A DNA stretch of 64,000 nt from Pseudomonas migulae NBRC 103157 (GCF_002091715.1 NZ_BDAG01000027.1:1-64000), one strand, 5' to 3'; shown: positions 27,030-35,164, counted from the first letter of the stretch. The notes: generated by a model not told the origin, from the letters alone. A program made the numbers and translations.

Positions 27030-27886
27030 TACTTCGCCTCCGATGCAGCGGCCAGCTTGGCCTGGAACTCGCTGAAGTCAGCGCTGCCATGGATGTATTC
27101 GTTGATCCACGCGGTGAAGGTGTCACGGTCGCGGGCAATCGGGTCCCATGCCTGGTAGAAACGGTTATCGCGCTCGTTGTAGCCGTGAGCGTAGGACGGA
27201 TGCGCACCGCCAGGGACGTGGCAGACCGCGCTCAAGGCCCAGGTCGGCAGGACACAGGAGTTCATCGGTGCATTGAGGTCGTCGACGATTTCTTCGACGG
27301 TGACGATGCAACGCTTGGCGGCCAGTGCGGCTTCTTTCTGCACGCCGAGAATGCCCCACAGCAGCACGTTGCCTTTGCGGTCGGCTTTCTGCGCGTGAAT
27401 CACGGTGATGTCCGGACGCACCGAAGGCACCGCCGCCAATACTTCACCGGTAAACGGGCAAGTGACGCTCTTGATCAGCGGGTTGACCTTCGGCAGGTCG
27501 GAGCCGGCGTAGGCACGCAGCACCGCGAAGGGTAGGCCAGAGGCGCCAGCGACGTAGGCGTTGGCCAGGTCGGCGTGGCTGTGCTCTTCGATTTCCAGCG
27601 CGTGTGGCCACTGCTTCTCGACCGCGTCACGCAGACGGTGCAGCGAACCGACGCCCGGGTTGCCGCCCCAGGAGAAAATCAGCTTGCGAGCACAACCGGC
27701 ACCAATCAACTGGTCGTAGATCAAGTCGGGCGTCATCCGTACCAGCGTCAGATCTTTCTTGCCCTGACGAATGATTTCGTGACCCGCTGCCGTAGGGATC
27801 AGGTGAGTGAAGCCTTCGAGCGCGACGGTATCGCCGTCGTTGACGAATTGCTTCACCGCGTCGTGCAGCGAAAGGATTTCAGCCAT
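27029..27886 (-). CDS. pcaI: 3-oxoadipate CoA-transferase subunit A
   Basis: 285 residues with the CoA-transferase family I alpha layout (VNDGDTVALEGFTHLIPTAAGHEIIRQG, LIFSWGGNPGVGSLHRLRD). It forms the enzyme with PcaJ. Two PcaR-type sites lie 100-135 bases upstream, so this is probably the first gene of an inducible transcript pcaIJF-HG and perhaps further. A family C REP pair separates it from pcaK. Confidence 0.93.
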   Translation of the reverse strand: MAEILSLHDAVKQFVNDGDTVALEGFTHLIPTAAGHEIIRQGKKDLTLVRMTPDLIYDQLIGAGCARKLIFSWGGNPGVGSLHRLRDAVEKQWPHALEIEEHSHADLANAYVAGASGLPFAVLRAYAGSDLPKVNPLIKSVTCPFTGEVLAAVPSVRPDITVIHAQKADRKGNVLLWGILGVQKEAALAAKRCIVTVEEIVDDLNAPMNSCVLPTWALSAVCHVPGGAHPSYAHGYNERDNRFYQAWDPIARDRDTFTAWINEYIHGSADFSEFQAKLAAASEAK

Positions 27887-27987
27887 GGGGCAGGCTCCCG
27901 TTTTGTTATGAACCGACAGTGGTAGAAAAAGGCGCGATGCGCGCGCCGGAATGACTGAAGGTTAAGCCTGTGCAAAACACCAAACAA

Positions 27988-28020
27988 TCCGATAATCGAC
28001 TAAGTGTTCGTTTATCGAAC
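27988..28020 (-). promoter_or_regulatory. PcaR-type sites before pcaI
   Basis: A degenerate copy of the box (ATCCGATAATCGACT, 27988-28002) is followed after three bases by the 5+5 palindrome GTTCGTTTATCGAAC (28006-28020). Their position before pcaI fits activation by PcaR with beta-ketoadipate. Confidence 0.7.
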
Positions 28021-28053
28021 AGATTGTTGTCTCGCTACCGATCGTCGTCGCCT

Positions 28054-28127
28054 GCACAAAAGATGCAGCCTTCGGCAGCTCCTACGCCAGAACGCGTACG
28101 CCTGCCGAAGGCTGCGATCTTTTGTGC
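28054..28127. repeat. REP inverted pair (family C), also terminator-like
   Basis: GCACAAAAGATGCAGCCTTC is mirrored by GAAGGCTGCGATCTTTTGTG. The structure lies just after the pcaK stop on the transcribed strand and before the pcaI operator, where it could end the pcaK transcript. Confidence 0.85.
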
Positions 28128-28149
28128 TACGCCGTCATTTCAAGCCGGA

Positions 28150-29496
28150 TCAGGTCGCATCCGCATGACTGACCATGCCCTTGATCACCACCGCCGTCGT
28201 CGCCAACGCCGCCGGTATCACCAGCGCCGTCAACACTTGTTCAAAATTCCAGCCCAACCCCAGCAACGTCGCCCCCATCCACGCACCGAGAATCGCGCCG
28301 AACCGACCAATGCCAAGCATCCACGACACCCCGGTCGCCCGCCCCTGGGTCGGATAAAACCGCGCCGCCAGCGAAGGCATCGCCGATTGCGCACCGTTGA
28401 CACACATCCCGGCCACCAGCACCAGCGTCGCCAACAGCGTGATGTTGCCCAGGCTCTGCCCTACCGCGTAGGCAAACACCCCGGCCAGCAAGTAGAAAGT
28501 GCCGATGACCTTGTGCGGATTGAACCGGTCCATCGCCCAGCCCACGCCCACTGCGCTCAATACGCCGCCGAACTGGAACAGCGCGCCGATGAATGCTGCC
28601 TGCTCCATGCTCGCGCCACTGTCACGCATCAGCGTCGGCAGCCAACTGGTCAGCAGGTAAACGATCACCAGGCCCATGAAGTAGGTCAGCCATAACAACA
28701 AGGTGCCGGTGCTGTAGGTGCCGGAGAAGATCACCGCAAACACGTTACGGGCCTTCACGGTTTTCTGTTCCGGCACGCTGAAGCTGGATGCTTGAGCGAC
28801 GACAGTGGGATCGATTGGCGCCAGCGCCTTGCGCACTTTGTCGGTGCCGCGATTGCGCACGACCAGGTAACGCGCCGACTCCGGCAGCCAGAACAGCAAG
28901 ACGACGGCAAGGATCAGCGGCAGAATTCCGCCGATCAACAGCAGGCTGTGCCAGCCGAACGCCGGAATCAGCTTGGCCGAAATGAATCCGCCACCGGCCA
29001 TGCCGAGGTTGAAGCCGCAGAACATGCTGGTCACCAGCAGGGATTTCTTGCGCTCCGGGGTGTATTCCGACAGCAATGTCGTGGCGTTCGGCATCCCGGC
29101 GCCAAGACCCAGGCCGGTCAGAAAGCGCAGCACCAGCAGTTGATCGACATTGGAGCTGTAAGCGGACGCCAGGCTGAAAGCGCCGAACAGCAGCACCGCG
29201 CCGACCAGTACGACTTTTCGCCCGAAGCGGTCAGCCAACGGGCCGGAGCCCAGTGCGCCGAAGACCATGCCGATCAGCGCCGCACTCATCACCGGGCCTA
29301 GGCTGGCGCGATCGATGCCCCAGTCCTGGGACAGCGCCGGCGCAATGAAGCCCATGGCCGCGGTGTCGAGGCCATCAAGGAAAACAATCAGGAAACACAG
29401 GATCACCACTCGCCACTGGTAGCGCGAGATGGGTTGAGCATTGATGAAGGACTGCACATCGAGGCAGTTACCTACAGCAGACTGAGGCTGGTTCAT
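28150..29496 (-). CDS. pcaK: 4-hydroxybenzoate/protocatechuate MFS transporter
   Basis: 448 residues from MNQPQSAVGN; six further upstream codons are dropped. The aromatic acid:H+ symporter signature is clear: FLDGLDTAAMGFIAPALSQD in helix 1, GPLADRFGRKVVLVG in the 2-3 loop, and RFLTGLGLGAGMPNATTLLS. PcaK takes up 4-hydroxybenzoate and protocatechuate and takes part in chemotaxis to them in P. putida. A perfect copy of the PcaR box is 110 bases upstream. Confidence 0.92.
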   Translation of the reverse strand: MNQPQSAVGNCLDVQSFINAQPISRYQWRVVILCFLIVFLDGLDTAAMGFIAPALSQDWGIDRASLGPVMSAALIGMVFGALGSGPLADRFGRKVVLVGAVLLFGAFSLASAYSSNVDQLLVLRFLTGLGLGAGMPNATTLLSEYTPERKKSLLVTSMFCGFNLGMAGGGFISAKLIPAFGWHSLLLIGGILPLILAVVLLFWLPESARYLVVRNRGTDKVRKALAPIDPTVVAQASSFSVPEQKTVKARNVFAVIFSGTYSTGTLLLWLTYFMGLVIVYLLTSWLPTLMRDSGASMEQAAFIGALFQFGGVLSAVGVGWAMDRFNPHKVIGTFYLLAGVFAYAVGQSLGNITLLATLVLVAGMCVNGAQSAMPSLAARFYPTQGRATGVSWMLGIGRFGAILGAWMGATLLGLGWNFEQVLTALVIPAALATTAVVIKGMVSHADAT

Positions 29497-29605
29497 TATT
29501 TTTATTCCACGCAAGAACGCAGTCGGACAGGTGCCAGCCTGAGCTGGCGCTGCCGCGACATTAGTGATCCTGGGGAAAGTGCGTCAATTCGTTAAGCGCG
29601 AGTCT

Positions 29606-29620
29606 GGGCGATTATCGAAC
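29606..29620 (-). promoter_or_regulatory. PcaR box before pcaK
   Basis: GGGCGATTATCGAAC, identical to one arm of the site before pcaR (the identity extends to 17 bases). It is wholly in the gap between the pcaR stop and the pcaK start. Confidence 0.75.
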
Positions 29621-29623
29621 AGC

Positions 29624-30466
29624 TTAGGCAAACAGCTGCGCGCTGAGGTTACGGCTGGCCGCCAGCAGACCCGGCAGAAACCGTTGCTCCAGCTCGTTGC
29701 GGCTGACCCGGGCGGCGTGCGTGCTGACGTTGAGTGCCGCCACTACCTGCCCAGAAGCGTCGTACACAGGAACGGCAATCGACCGCAGGCCTTGTTCCAG
29801 TTCCTGATCGACGATGCACCAGCCTTGTTGCCGCACTTCCTGCAGGCATTCGAGCAGCGCTTGGGGAGTGTGCAAGGTGCGGCTGGTCTTGGCTTGCAGG
29901 TCTGCGTGGTCGAGGTATTCGCGCAGCGATGTGTCATCCAGTGCCGCGAGAAGAATCCTGCCCATGGAGGTGCAATAGGCCGGCAGGCGTCCGCCTACCG
30001 ACAGGTCGACGGAAATCAGCCGCTGAGTCGTCGCCGAACGAGCGATGTACAAAATGTCATCGCCTTCCAGCGTGGCCATGTTGCAGGCCTCGTGGAGTTG
30101 TTCGCTCATGCGGTCGAGATAAGGTTGGGCAGACACCGCCAGCGGGGTCGAGGACAGGTAGGCATGACCGAGGGTCAGCACTTTGGGCAGCAGCGAATAG
30201 GTGCGACCGTCGGTGGTGGCGTAGCCGAGTTTGATCAGGGTATGCAGGCAACGTCGCACGGCGGCGCGGGGAATTTCCGTGCGGTGACTGATCTGCGCGA
30301 TGGTCAGGTGCCGTTTGCGCTCCTGGAACGCTTGCACCACGGCCAGGCCTCGGGCCAGTGAGGTCATGAAGTCCGGATCGCCGGTCAGGGCCTGGATTCG
30401 CTTGGCGGGCGACGCGACGATCGGCGGCGCTACTGAAGCGAAGGAATTGCGCATTTGCTCGTTCAT
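29624..30466 (-). CDS. pcaR: IclR family regulator of the pca genes
   Basis: 280 residues from MNEQMRNSFASV, chosen because AAGGAC precedes it; six extra upstream codons are dropped. The N-terminal winged helix (SLARGLAVVQAF, LTIAQISHRTEIPRAAVRRCL, LGYATTDGRTYSL) and the IclR effector domain (PLAVSAQPYLDRMSEQLHEACN, PAYCTSMGRILLAAL) are both present. PcaR activates pca genes with beta-ketoadipate and represses its own gene. It is the first gene of the run and lies beside the sites it should bind. Confidence 0.93.
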   Translation of the reverse strand: MNEQMRNSFASVAPPIVASPAKRIQALTGDPDFMTSLARGLAVVQAFQERKRHLTIAQISHRTEIPRAAVRRCLHTLIKLGYATTDGRTYSLLPKVLTLGHAYLSSTPLAVSAQPYLDRMSEQLHEACNMATLEGDDILYIARSATTQRLISVDLSVGGRLPAYCTSMGRILLAALDDTSLREYLDHADLQAKTSRTLHTPQALLECLQEVRQQGWCIVDQELEQGLRSIAVPVYDASGQVVAALNVSTHAARVSRNELEQRFLPGLLAASRNLSAQLFA

Positions 30467-30549
30467 ATCAGGTCCTTTTCCCACACGGATCGGCGACGGC
30501 TATTACAGGCGGCTCCAATTCGGCACACAAGCCACAGGCAGCCGAGACT

Positions 30550-30582
30550 GGGCGATTATCGAACTCTCGACCGATAATCGCA
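30550..30582 (-). promoter_or_regulatory. PcaR operator before pcaR
   Basis: GCGATTATCG (30552-30561) and CGATAATCGC (30572-30581) form a perfect 10-base inverted repeat with a 10-base spacer. It includes the 15-base box GGGCGATTATCGAAC and is about 85 bases before the pcaR start, consistent with autoregulation. Confidence 0.78.
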
Positions 30583-31139
30583 ATCGGTTGCCGTTATAGA
30601 GTCTTGGCCGGACACGTGTGCGCCCTTTCTCCATTACATGGTTTTACCCCTGTGCTTGAACCCTGAGTTAAAGGCCCCCAAGTAATGTCCTAACTTGTTC
30701 GACTTAATGACGCCAGAAAGACAGCGCGGCCAAGTGAAGGTAAAAACTTGCAAGTAATAAAACGATCACACATGAAGATCCATTTTTAACTCTTTGGCGA
30801 TAGTGTTCTTCAAATCGACCGCTATAATGCAATACAGTGACGACCCGGTTTTTCTATTCGCCGGATCCGTCACCCGGTAGCGCGATGTTCCATCGCTGTT
30901 GCCCGCAGCAAGCGCCTGACACTCATTTCAAATGCTCTGACAGCGCGCTCGCTGAAACAGGAAACTGATGCTACGTCAGCTGTTTTGCTCTGGTGCCGTG
31001 GCCGCCTGCAACATGGAAGTATTGATCGCCGTGCCGTAAAACGATGCCCTTCCGGGCGTTGTCCTTTCGACGAGCGTGATCAATGCATTTGATGCAGCGC
31101 GATTTACCAGAATTAATCTCAACCCATACAGGTAGCACT
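30583..31139. other. 557-base gap with a probable promoter and long leader
   Basis: No gene was recognised. A consensus TATAAT lies at 30823-30828 on the plus strand. If it is used, a leader of about 300 bases precedes the gene at 31140. That stretch contains several short self-complementary segments, for example around 30885-30900 and 31040-31062. I found no match to a known riboswitch or small RNA that I can name. Confidence 0.4.
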
Positions 31140-31340
31140 GTGACGAAAGAAGAACTGCGCGCGGAACTTGAGCGCCAGGAACAACGTTACAAGGAAGTTT
31201 ACGGCGGGGAAGTCACCACCTACGCCGCTCAGCCCGAACCGGAACGCAAACCCTGGCGTAAACGCGCCACCGTTCAGGACCAGGCTTTTACCCAGGAACT
31301 GCAAAAGATGGAAAAGGAACTCAAAGCCGAAGAGCCATGA
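31140..31340 (+). CDS. small charged protein of unknown function
   Basis: 66 residues from a GTG start. The frame is open further upstream to 31083, but those codons are AT-rich at the third position, unlike the rest, so the GTG is preferred. The protein is highly charged and probably helical (ELRAELERQEQRYKEVYGG, then QELQKMEKELKAEEP), with a central PEPERKPWRKR segment. No signal peptide or membrane segment is visible. I do not recognise a function. Confidence 0.65.
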   Translation: MTKEELRAELERQEQRYKEVYGGEVTTYAAQPEPERKPWRKRATVQDQAFTQELQKMEKELKAEEP

Positions 31341-31717
31341 TCGCCTCGGCTTGACTCCTTTCAAGGGCCTGCGTCTGCCCCCGTTAAAAGCGGGATGCAT
31401 TGATGTTGCCATTCGCGCCCGCTACGAGCGGGCAGCGGCCACCTCATCTATCTGATGAGGTAATTGGCTCATGCCCTGCCCTCTTTTCAGATATTTCATA
31501 CAAGCCTTTGCGCCTCTCGCTGTTTCGAGAGAAACCCTTGTGCCTGCGGGCTTTTCAAGGCAATTCAACAACTTGCAAACCCCGGAAAACACCCGGAGTT
31601 CGAGGTGTGCCCACCCACTAATTCGTTGAAGAATGTTACCGATGAGCAGCTAGTGCATCGATTTACAGTCTTTTCTGGCATAATCGCGCCCCCTTACGAC
31701 CGGGTCAGAAAACCTTC
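31341..31717. other. 377-base gap before the phosphate transporter gene
   Basis: Two hairpins are visible: GCCCGCTACGAGCGGGC at about 31419-31435 and ACCTCATC...GATGAGGT at about 31441-31461. They may end transcription from the small gene. The downstream half presumably holds the transporter promoter. I saw no convincing Pho box. Confidence 0.45.
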
Positions 31718-33193
31718 ATGATCGATTTATTCAGCGGACTGGATGCTTGGGTGCTTGTGAGCCTCTTGCTCGCCCTCGCCTTTGTCCTCGCCTTCGAGTT
31801 CATCAACGGCTTTCATGACACTGCAAACGCGGTGGCCACTGTTATCTACACCAAAGCCATGCCGCCGCATCTGGCCGTGTTCTTTTCCGGTGTGTTCAAC
31901 TTCCTCGGCGTGCTGCTGGGCGGTGTTGGCGTGGCGTATGCCATCGTCCACCTGCTGCCGGTAGAACTGCTGATCAATGTGAACACCGGTCACGGACTGG
32001 CCATGGTGTTCTCGTTGCTTGCCGCCGCCATCACCTGGAACCTGGGCACCTGGTACTTCGGTATCCCGGCCTCCAGCTCCCACACGCTGATCGGTTCGAT
32101 CCTCGGGGTTGGCCTGGCCAACGCCCTGATCAACGACATTCCATTGGCCGATGGCGTCAACTGGCAGAAGGCGATCGATATCGCGGCTTCGCTGGTGTTT
32201 TCGCCGATGGCCGGGTTCCTGATCGCCGCGTTGATCCTGATCGGCCTTAAATGGTGGCGTCCACTGTCGAAGATGCACAAGACGCCGGAACAGCGCCGCA
32301 AGATCGACGACAAGAAGCATCCGCCGTTCTGGAACCGCCTGGTATTGGTGATTTCGGCCATGGCCGTGAGCTTCGTGCACGGTTCCAACGATGGCCAGAA
32401 AGGTATCGGCCTGATCATGCTGGTGCTGATCGGTATCGTTCCGGCGCAGTTCGTACTCGACCTGGGCAGCACCACCTACCAGATCGAACGCACTCGCGAT
32501 GCGACCCTGCACCTGAACCAGTTCTACAAGCGCAATGCCGATACGCTGGGCGAATACCTGGCCTTGGGCAAAAGCGTGGAAGGTGATCTGCCGGAGAAAT
32601 TCCGTTGCAACCCGCAACAGACCGAACCGACCATCGCCGCCCTGCTCGACACCCTTAAAGGTGTCGCCGACTACCATTCGCTGTCGGCGGAAAGCCGTAT
32701 CGAAGTCCGTCGCTACCTGCTCTGCCTGGATGACACGGCAAAGAAAGTCGGCAAGCTGCCCGGCCTCGCTGCCCGTGAAAAGGCTGACCTGGACAAGCTG
32801 CGCAAAGACCTGACCACCACCACCGAATACGCCCCGTTCTGGGTGATTCTGGCGGTAGCACTGGCCCTGGGCCTGGGCACCATGGTGGGCTGGAAGCGCG
32901 TGGTACTGACCATCGGCGAGAAGATCGGCAAGCAAGGCATGACTTACTCCCAAGGCATGTCGGCGCAGATCACGACCGCGAGCCTGATCGGCATGGCGAA
33001 CATCTTCAGCCTGCCGGTTTCCACCACCCACGTCCTGTCTTCGGGTGTGGCCGGTACCATGGTCGCCAACAAAAGCGGCCTGCAGGGCGGTACCGTCAGA
33101 ACCATCCTGCTGGCCTGGGTCCTGACCCTGCCAGCGACCGTGGCCCTGTCGGCCGGCCTGTTCTGGCTGGCGTCGAAGGCACTGGGCAGCTGA
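31718..33193 (+). CDS. pitA: low-affinity inorganic phosphate transporter, PiT family
   Basis: 491 residues. The two PiT signatures are present: GFHDTANAVATVIYT near residue 27 and its counterpart HGSNDGQKGIGL near residue 220. Hydrophobic helices flank a charged loop at about residues 250-370 (QIERTRDATLHLNQF, LSAESRIEVRRYLL), as in E. coli PitA. It takes up metal-phosphate with protons at the inner membrane. A strong terminator follows, whose distal arm was copied in the tandem duplication downstream. Confidence 0.92.
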   Translation: MIDLFSGLDAWVLVSLLLALAFVLAFEFINGFHDTANAVATVIYTKAMPPHLAVFFSGVFNFLGVLLGGVGVAYAIVHLLPVELLINVNTGHGLAMVFSLLAAAITWNLGTWYFGIPASSSHTLIGSILGVGLANALINDIPLADGVNWQKAIDIAASLVFSPMAGFLIAALILIGLKWWRPLSKMHKTPEQRRKIDDKKHPPFWNRLVLVISAMAVSFVHGSNDGQKGIGLIMLVLIGIVPAQFVLDLGSTTYQIERTRDATLHLNQFYKRNADTLGEYLALGKSVEGDLPEKFRCNPQQTEPTIAALLDTLKGVADYHSLSAESRIEVRRYLLCLDDTAKKVGKLPGLAAREKADLDKLRKDLTTTTEYAPFWVILAVALALGLGTMVGWKRVVLTIGEKIGKQGMTYSQGMSAQITTASLIGMANIFSLPVSTTHVLSSGVAGTMVANKSGLQGGTVRTILLAWVLTLPATVALSAGLFWLASKALGS

Positions 33194-33207
33194 TACATCG
33201 CTGCAAC

Positions 33208-33243
33208 GAAAAAGGCGCGTTCCGTGAGGTTCGCGCCTTTTTC
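33208..33243 (+). terminator. terminator after pitA
   Basis: GAAAAAGGCGCG (33208-33219) pairs perfectly with CGCGCCTTTTTC (33232-33243) over 12 bases. The right arm is repeated 250 bases later without its partner. Confidence 0.88.
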
Positions 33244-33261
33244 ATGCCTCACACAAAACCC

Positions 33262-33345
33262 CGTAGGAGCCGGCTTGCTGGCGAGGGTGTGTCAGCAACG
33301 CGGGTGTCGGCTGATGCACCATCGCCAGCAAGCCGGCTCCTACAG
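33262..33345. repeat. REP inverted pair (family A), copy 1 of the duplication
   Basis: CGTAGGAGCCGGCTTGCTGG and AGCAAGCCGGCTCCTACAG around a spacer. Both arms are intact. Confidence 0.9.
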
Positions 33346-33421
33346 ATGGGCACCGCCCTATAAATCGCGGGCAACCGAAGTTGCCCAAAATGCCTTGCGT
33401 GCTCATTGCATCAAGAAAGAC

Positions 33422-33473
33422 CTACGGTTTTTTCCGCTTGTGCGAATCCTTCCAGATAAAAAATCCAAACCCC
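33422..33473 (-). pseudogene. 3' fragment of the CcoM-like gene
   Basis: Duplicated last codons of the small gene at 33687-33803 (residues reading GFGFFIWKDSHKRKKP and the stop). No start or ribosome site is present. It is a by-product of the tandem duplication. Confidence 0.8.
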
Positions 33474-33510
33474 GTGAGGTTCGCGCCTTTTTCATGCCTC
33501 ACACAAAACC

Positions 33511-33597
33511 CTGTAGGAGCCGGCTTGCTGGCGATGGCGGGTCAGCAACGCGGGTGTCGGCTGATACACCATCGCCAGATCAAGCCGGCTCCTACAG
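33511..33597. repeat. REP inverted pair (family A), copy 2, imperfect
   Basis: Same as the element at 33262, but the right arm has two extra bases (CCAGATCAAG instead of CCAGCAAG), which breaks the pairing of the stem. Confidence 0.9.
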
Positions 33598-33624
33598 ATG
33601 GGCACTTCCCTCTAAATCGCGGGC

Positions 33625-33651
33625 AAAAAAAAAGGGCAACCGAAGTTGCCC
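33625..33651 (-). terminator. terminator of the CcoM-like gene (minus strand)
   Basis: GGGCAAC (33634-33640), loop CGAA, GTTGCCC (33645-33651). Read on the minus strand the stem is followed by nine T. The same stem in copy 1 lacks the T-run. Confidence 0.88.
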
Positions 33652-33686
33652 AAAATGCCTTGCGTGCTCATTGCATCAAGAAAGAC

Positions 33687-33803
33687 CTACGGTTTTTTCC
33701 GCTTGTGCGAATCCTTCCAGATAAAAAATCCAAACCCTGCAAAAAACAGAACCATGAGGCCGACTGTCAGCACTCCGGCGATCACCACGTTGTCGAAAAA
33801 CAT
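33687..33803 (-). CDS. 38-residue single-span membrane protein, CcoM-like
   Basis: Reads MFFDNVVIAGVLTVGLMVLF, then a glycine/phenylalanine-rich end of the helix, and finishes WKDSHKRKKP. A strong AGGAGG site lies eight bases before the ATG. One helix spans nearly the whole chain, with a positive cytoplasmic end. It resembles CcoM, the tiny accessory subunit found in the cbb3 cytochrome oxidase of P. stutzeri, whose gene, as I recall, is also apart from the cco operon. The match is from memory of length and of the WKDxHK ending, so the name is tentative. Its terminator lies in the duplicated unit. Confidence 0.7.
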   Translation of the reverse strand: MFFDNVVIAGVLTVGLMVLFFAGFGFFIWKDSHKRKKP

Positions 33804-33945
33804 GACTGGCCTCCTGGACTTGCCCTGTTGCGATGGGGCTAAGTTAACCAATCAGGCAGGAGAGAAAATTGACCGGGGTCAATATCGCCCGAGACAGGGC
33901 GCAAAGGAGGGGGAAAACTGATCTGCATCAACGGATGCGCGGGGT

Positions 33946-34107
33946 TTAACGCTTTTTCGGTTTGTTCTTCGGCTTCTTCTTCGCTTTACCCAAAGGCATC
34001 GCATGTTCGAATGCCTGGCGCACTTCATTCAGGCGTTTGTCGTTGAGGTCGTGAACGCGCTTGGCGCGTTCTGCGTTAAGGTCGATCAGCTTGTCGTCTT
34101 GGCTCAT
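33946..34107 (-). CDS. small basic protein of unknown function
   Basis: 53 residues starting MSQDDKLIDLNAERAKRVHD and ending in a lysine-rich tail (KAKKKPKNKPKKR). The first 35 residues are probably one charged helix (LNDKRLNEVRQAFEHAM). It may bind nucleic acid, given the tail, but this is inference. It lies between the CcoM-like gene and the LysR gene on the opposite strand. Confidence 0.65.
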   Translation of the reverse strand: MSQDDKLIDLNAERAKRVHDLNDKRLNEVRQAFEHAMPLGKAKKKPKNKPKKR

Positions 34108-34291
34108 GGCGCTCAGTGCATCGCGTGAAGGAATTCCGCTGCCGCATCGCTCGGCAGGATTGCTCCAATAATGCGGTCTGGCGCCGGCGCTGACCAGTCA
34201 CCCGCGTGACAGCGGCTTAACAAAATATGTACTGACGCGGTTTTTTCGCCGCACAATCGCTTTTTTGCGATGGACCCAAAGGACCCGCGCC

Positions 34292-35164
34292 GTGGAATTG
34301 CACCAGGATCTGCCACCCTTGATGTCCCTGCGCGCCTTCGAGGCCGTGGCTCGCCATTTGAGCTTCATCAAGGCCGCCGATGAATTGTCGGTGACCCAAA
34401 GCGCAATCAGCCACCAAGTGCAGAAACTGGAGCAGTTCCTGAACCAGCGGCTGTTTATCCGCCGCACCCGGGCCATTGATCTGACGCCAGTCGGCGAAGC
34501 GTACTACCGGCAGATTCAACCGGCCCTGGAATCCATAGCGCTGGCAACGCGCGAACTGCGCGGCAACGATCATCATGAAACCACCCTGCGCATCGGCCTC
34601 CTCGCCTCTTTCGCCACGCTGTGGCTGGTGCCGCGTCTGGCTGACTTTAACGCGCGCCATCCACACATCCATGTCGAGCTGCTGCCTTCGGTAGAACTGT
34701 CCGATGTTGGCGGTGGCGAAGTCGACCTGGCGATTCGTTATGGCAAGGGCGGCTGGCCGAAAGTCCGGGCTCAGCGCTTCATGTCAGAAACACTGACACC
34801 GGTTTGTAGCCCGACATTCAAAACCCAGGGCAGCGGCATCGGCCCGTTGCTCATGGCCAAATCCCATCAACCGTTCGAATGGCTCGACTGGAGCGCGCGC
34901 AACGGCATCGACCTCAGCCACTACCCCAGCGTAATGCTCCACGACTACAACATAGTCGTCGAAGCCGCCGTGGCCGGCCAGGGCATTGCCATGGGTCGAG
35001 GTCATTTGATCGAACGCCGACTGAAGGAAGGTGCGCTGGTAGAAGCCTTCGACACCCCGCCGTTCATTAGCGAAATCGGTTATTGGCTGGTCACTCCCGA
35101 GCGGCCTTCAAGCGACGCAGCGGAATGTTTCGGTGAATGGCTGAATGAAATGGCTCATGCATGA
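34292..35164 (+). CDS. LysR family transcriptional regulator (GcvA-like)
   Basis: 290 residues from a GTG start with AAGGA about ten bases upstream; a TTG at 34265 is a weaker choice. The N-terminal helix-turn-helix reads LMSLRAFEAVARHLSFIKAA followed by ELSVTQSAISHQVQKLE. The effector domain follows (LRIGLLASFATLWLVPRL, GGGEVDLAIRYGKGGWP), which has the GcvA-type pattern. It is 88 bases upstream of the RidA-aminotransferase pair in the same direction and probably controls it. Confidence 0.87.
   Translation: MELHQDLPPLMSLRAFEAVARHLSFIKAADELSVTQSAISHQVQKLEQFLNQRLFIRRTRAIDLTPVGEAYYRQIQPALESIALATRELRGNDHHETTLRIGLLASFATLWLVPRLADFNARHPHIHVELLPSVELSDVGGGEVDLAIRYGKGGWPKVRAQRFMSETLTPVCSPTFKTQGSGIGPLLMAKSHQPFEWLDWSARNGIDLSHYPSVMLHDYNIVVEAAVAGQGIAMGRGHLIERRLKEGALVEAFDTPPFISEIGYWLVTPERPSSDAAECFGEWLNEMAHA

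Larger units (their letters stand above)
33222..33738. repeat. tandem duplication, two copies of about 252 and 267 bases
   Basis: Copy 1 is 33222-33473 and copy 2 is 33472-33738. They match almost base for base from CCGTGAGGTTCGCGCC to ATCCAAACCC. Two insertions explain the 15-base difference: 2 bases in the right REP arm of copy 2, and 13 bases (nine A and GGGC) that give copy 2 a working terminator. Copy 1 lacks that stretch, consistent with a deletion between GGGC repeats. The unit runs from the loop of the pitA terminator into the last codons of the small gene at 33687-33803. Confidence 0.92.

Noticed and set aside
31341..31717. Pho box before pitA
   Set aside because: No convincing pair of CTGTCAT-like repeats with the right spacing was found.
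33262..33597. CRISPR-like array from the two repeated blocks
   Set aside because: Only two blocks of about 250 bases with almost identical spacers; it is a tandem duplication containing REP pairs.
33222..33738. Insertion sequence at the duplicated block
   Set aside because: No transposase frame and no terminal inverted repeats; breakpoints fit simple tandem duplication.
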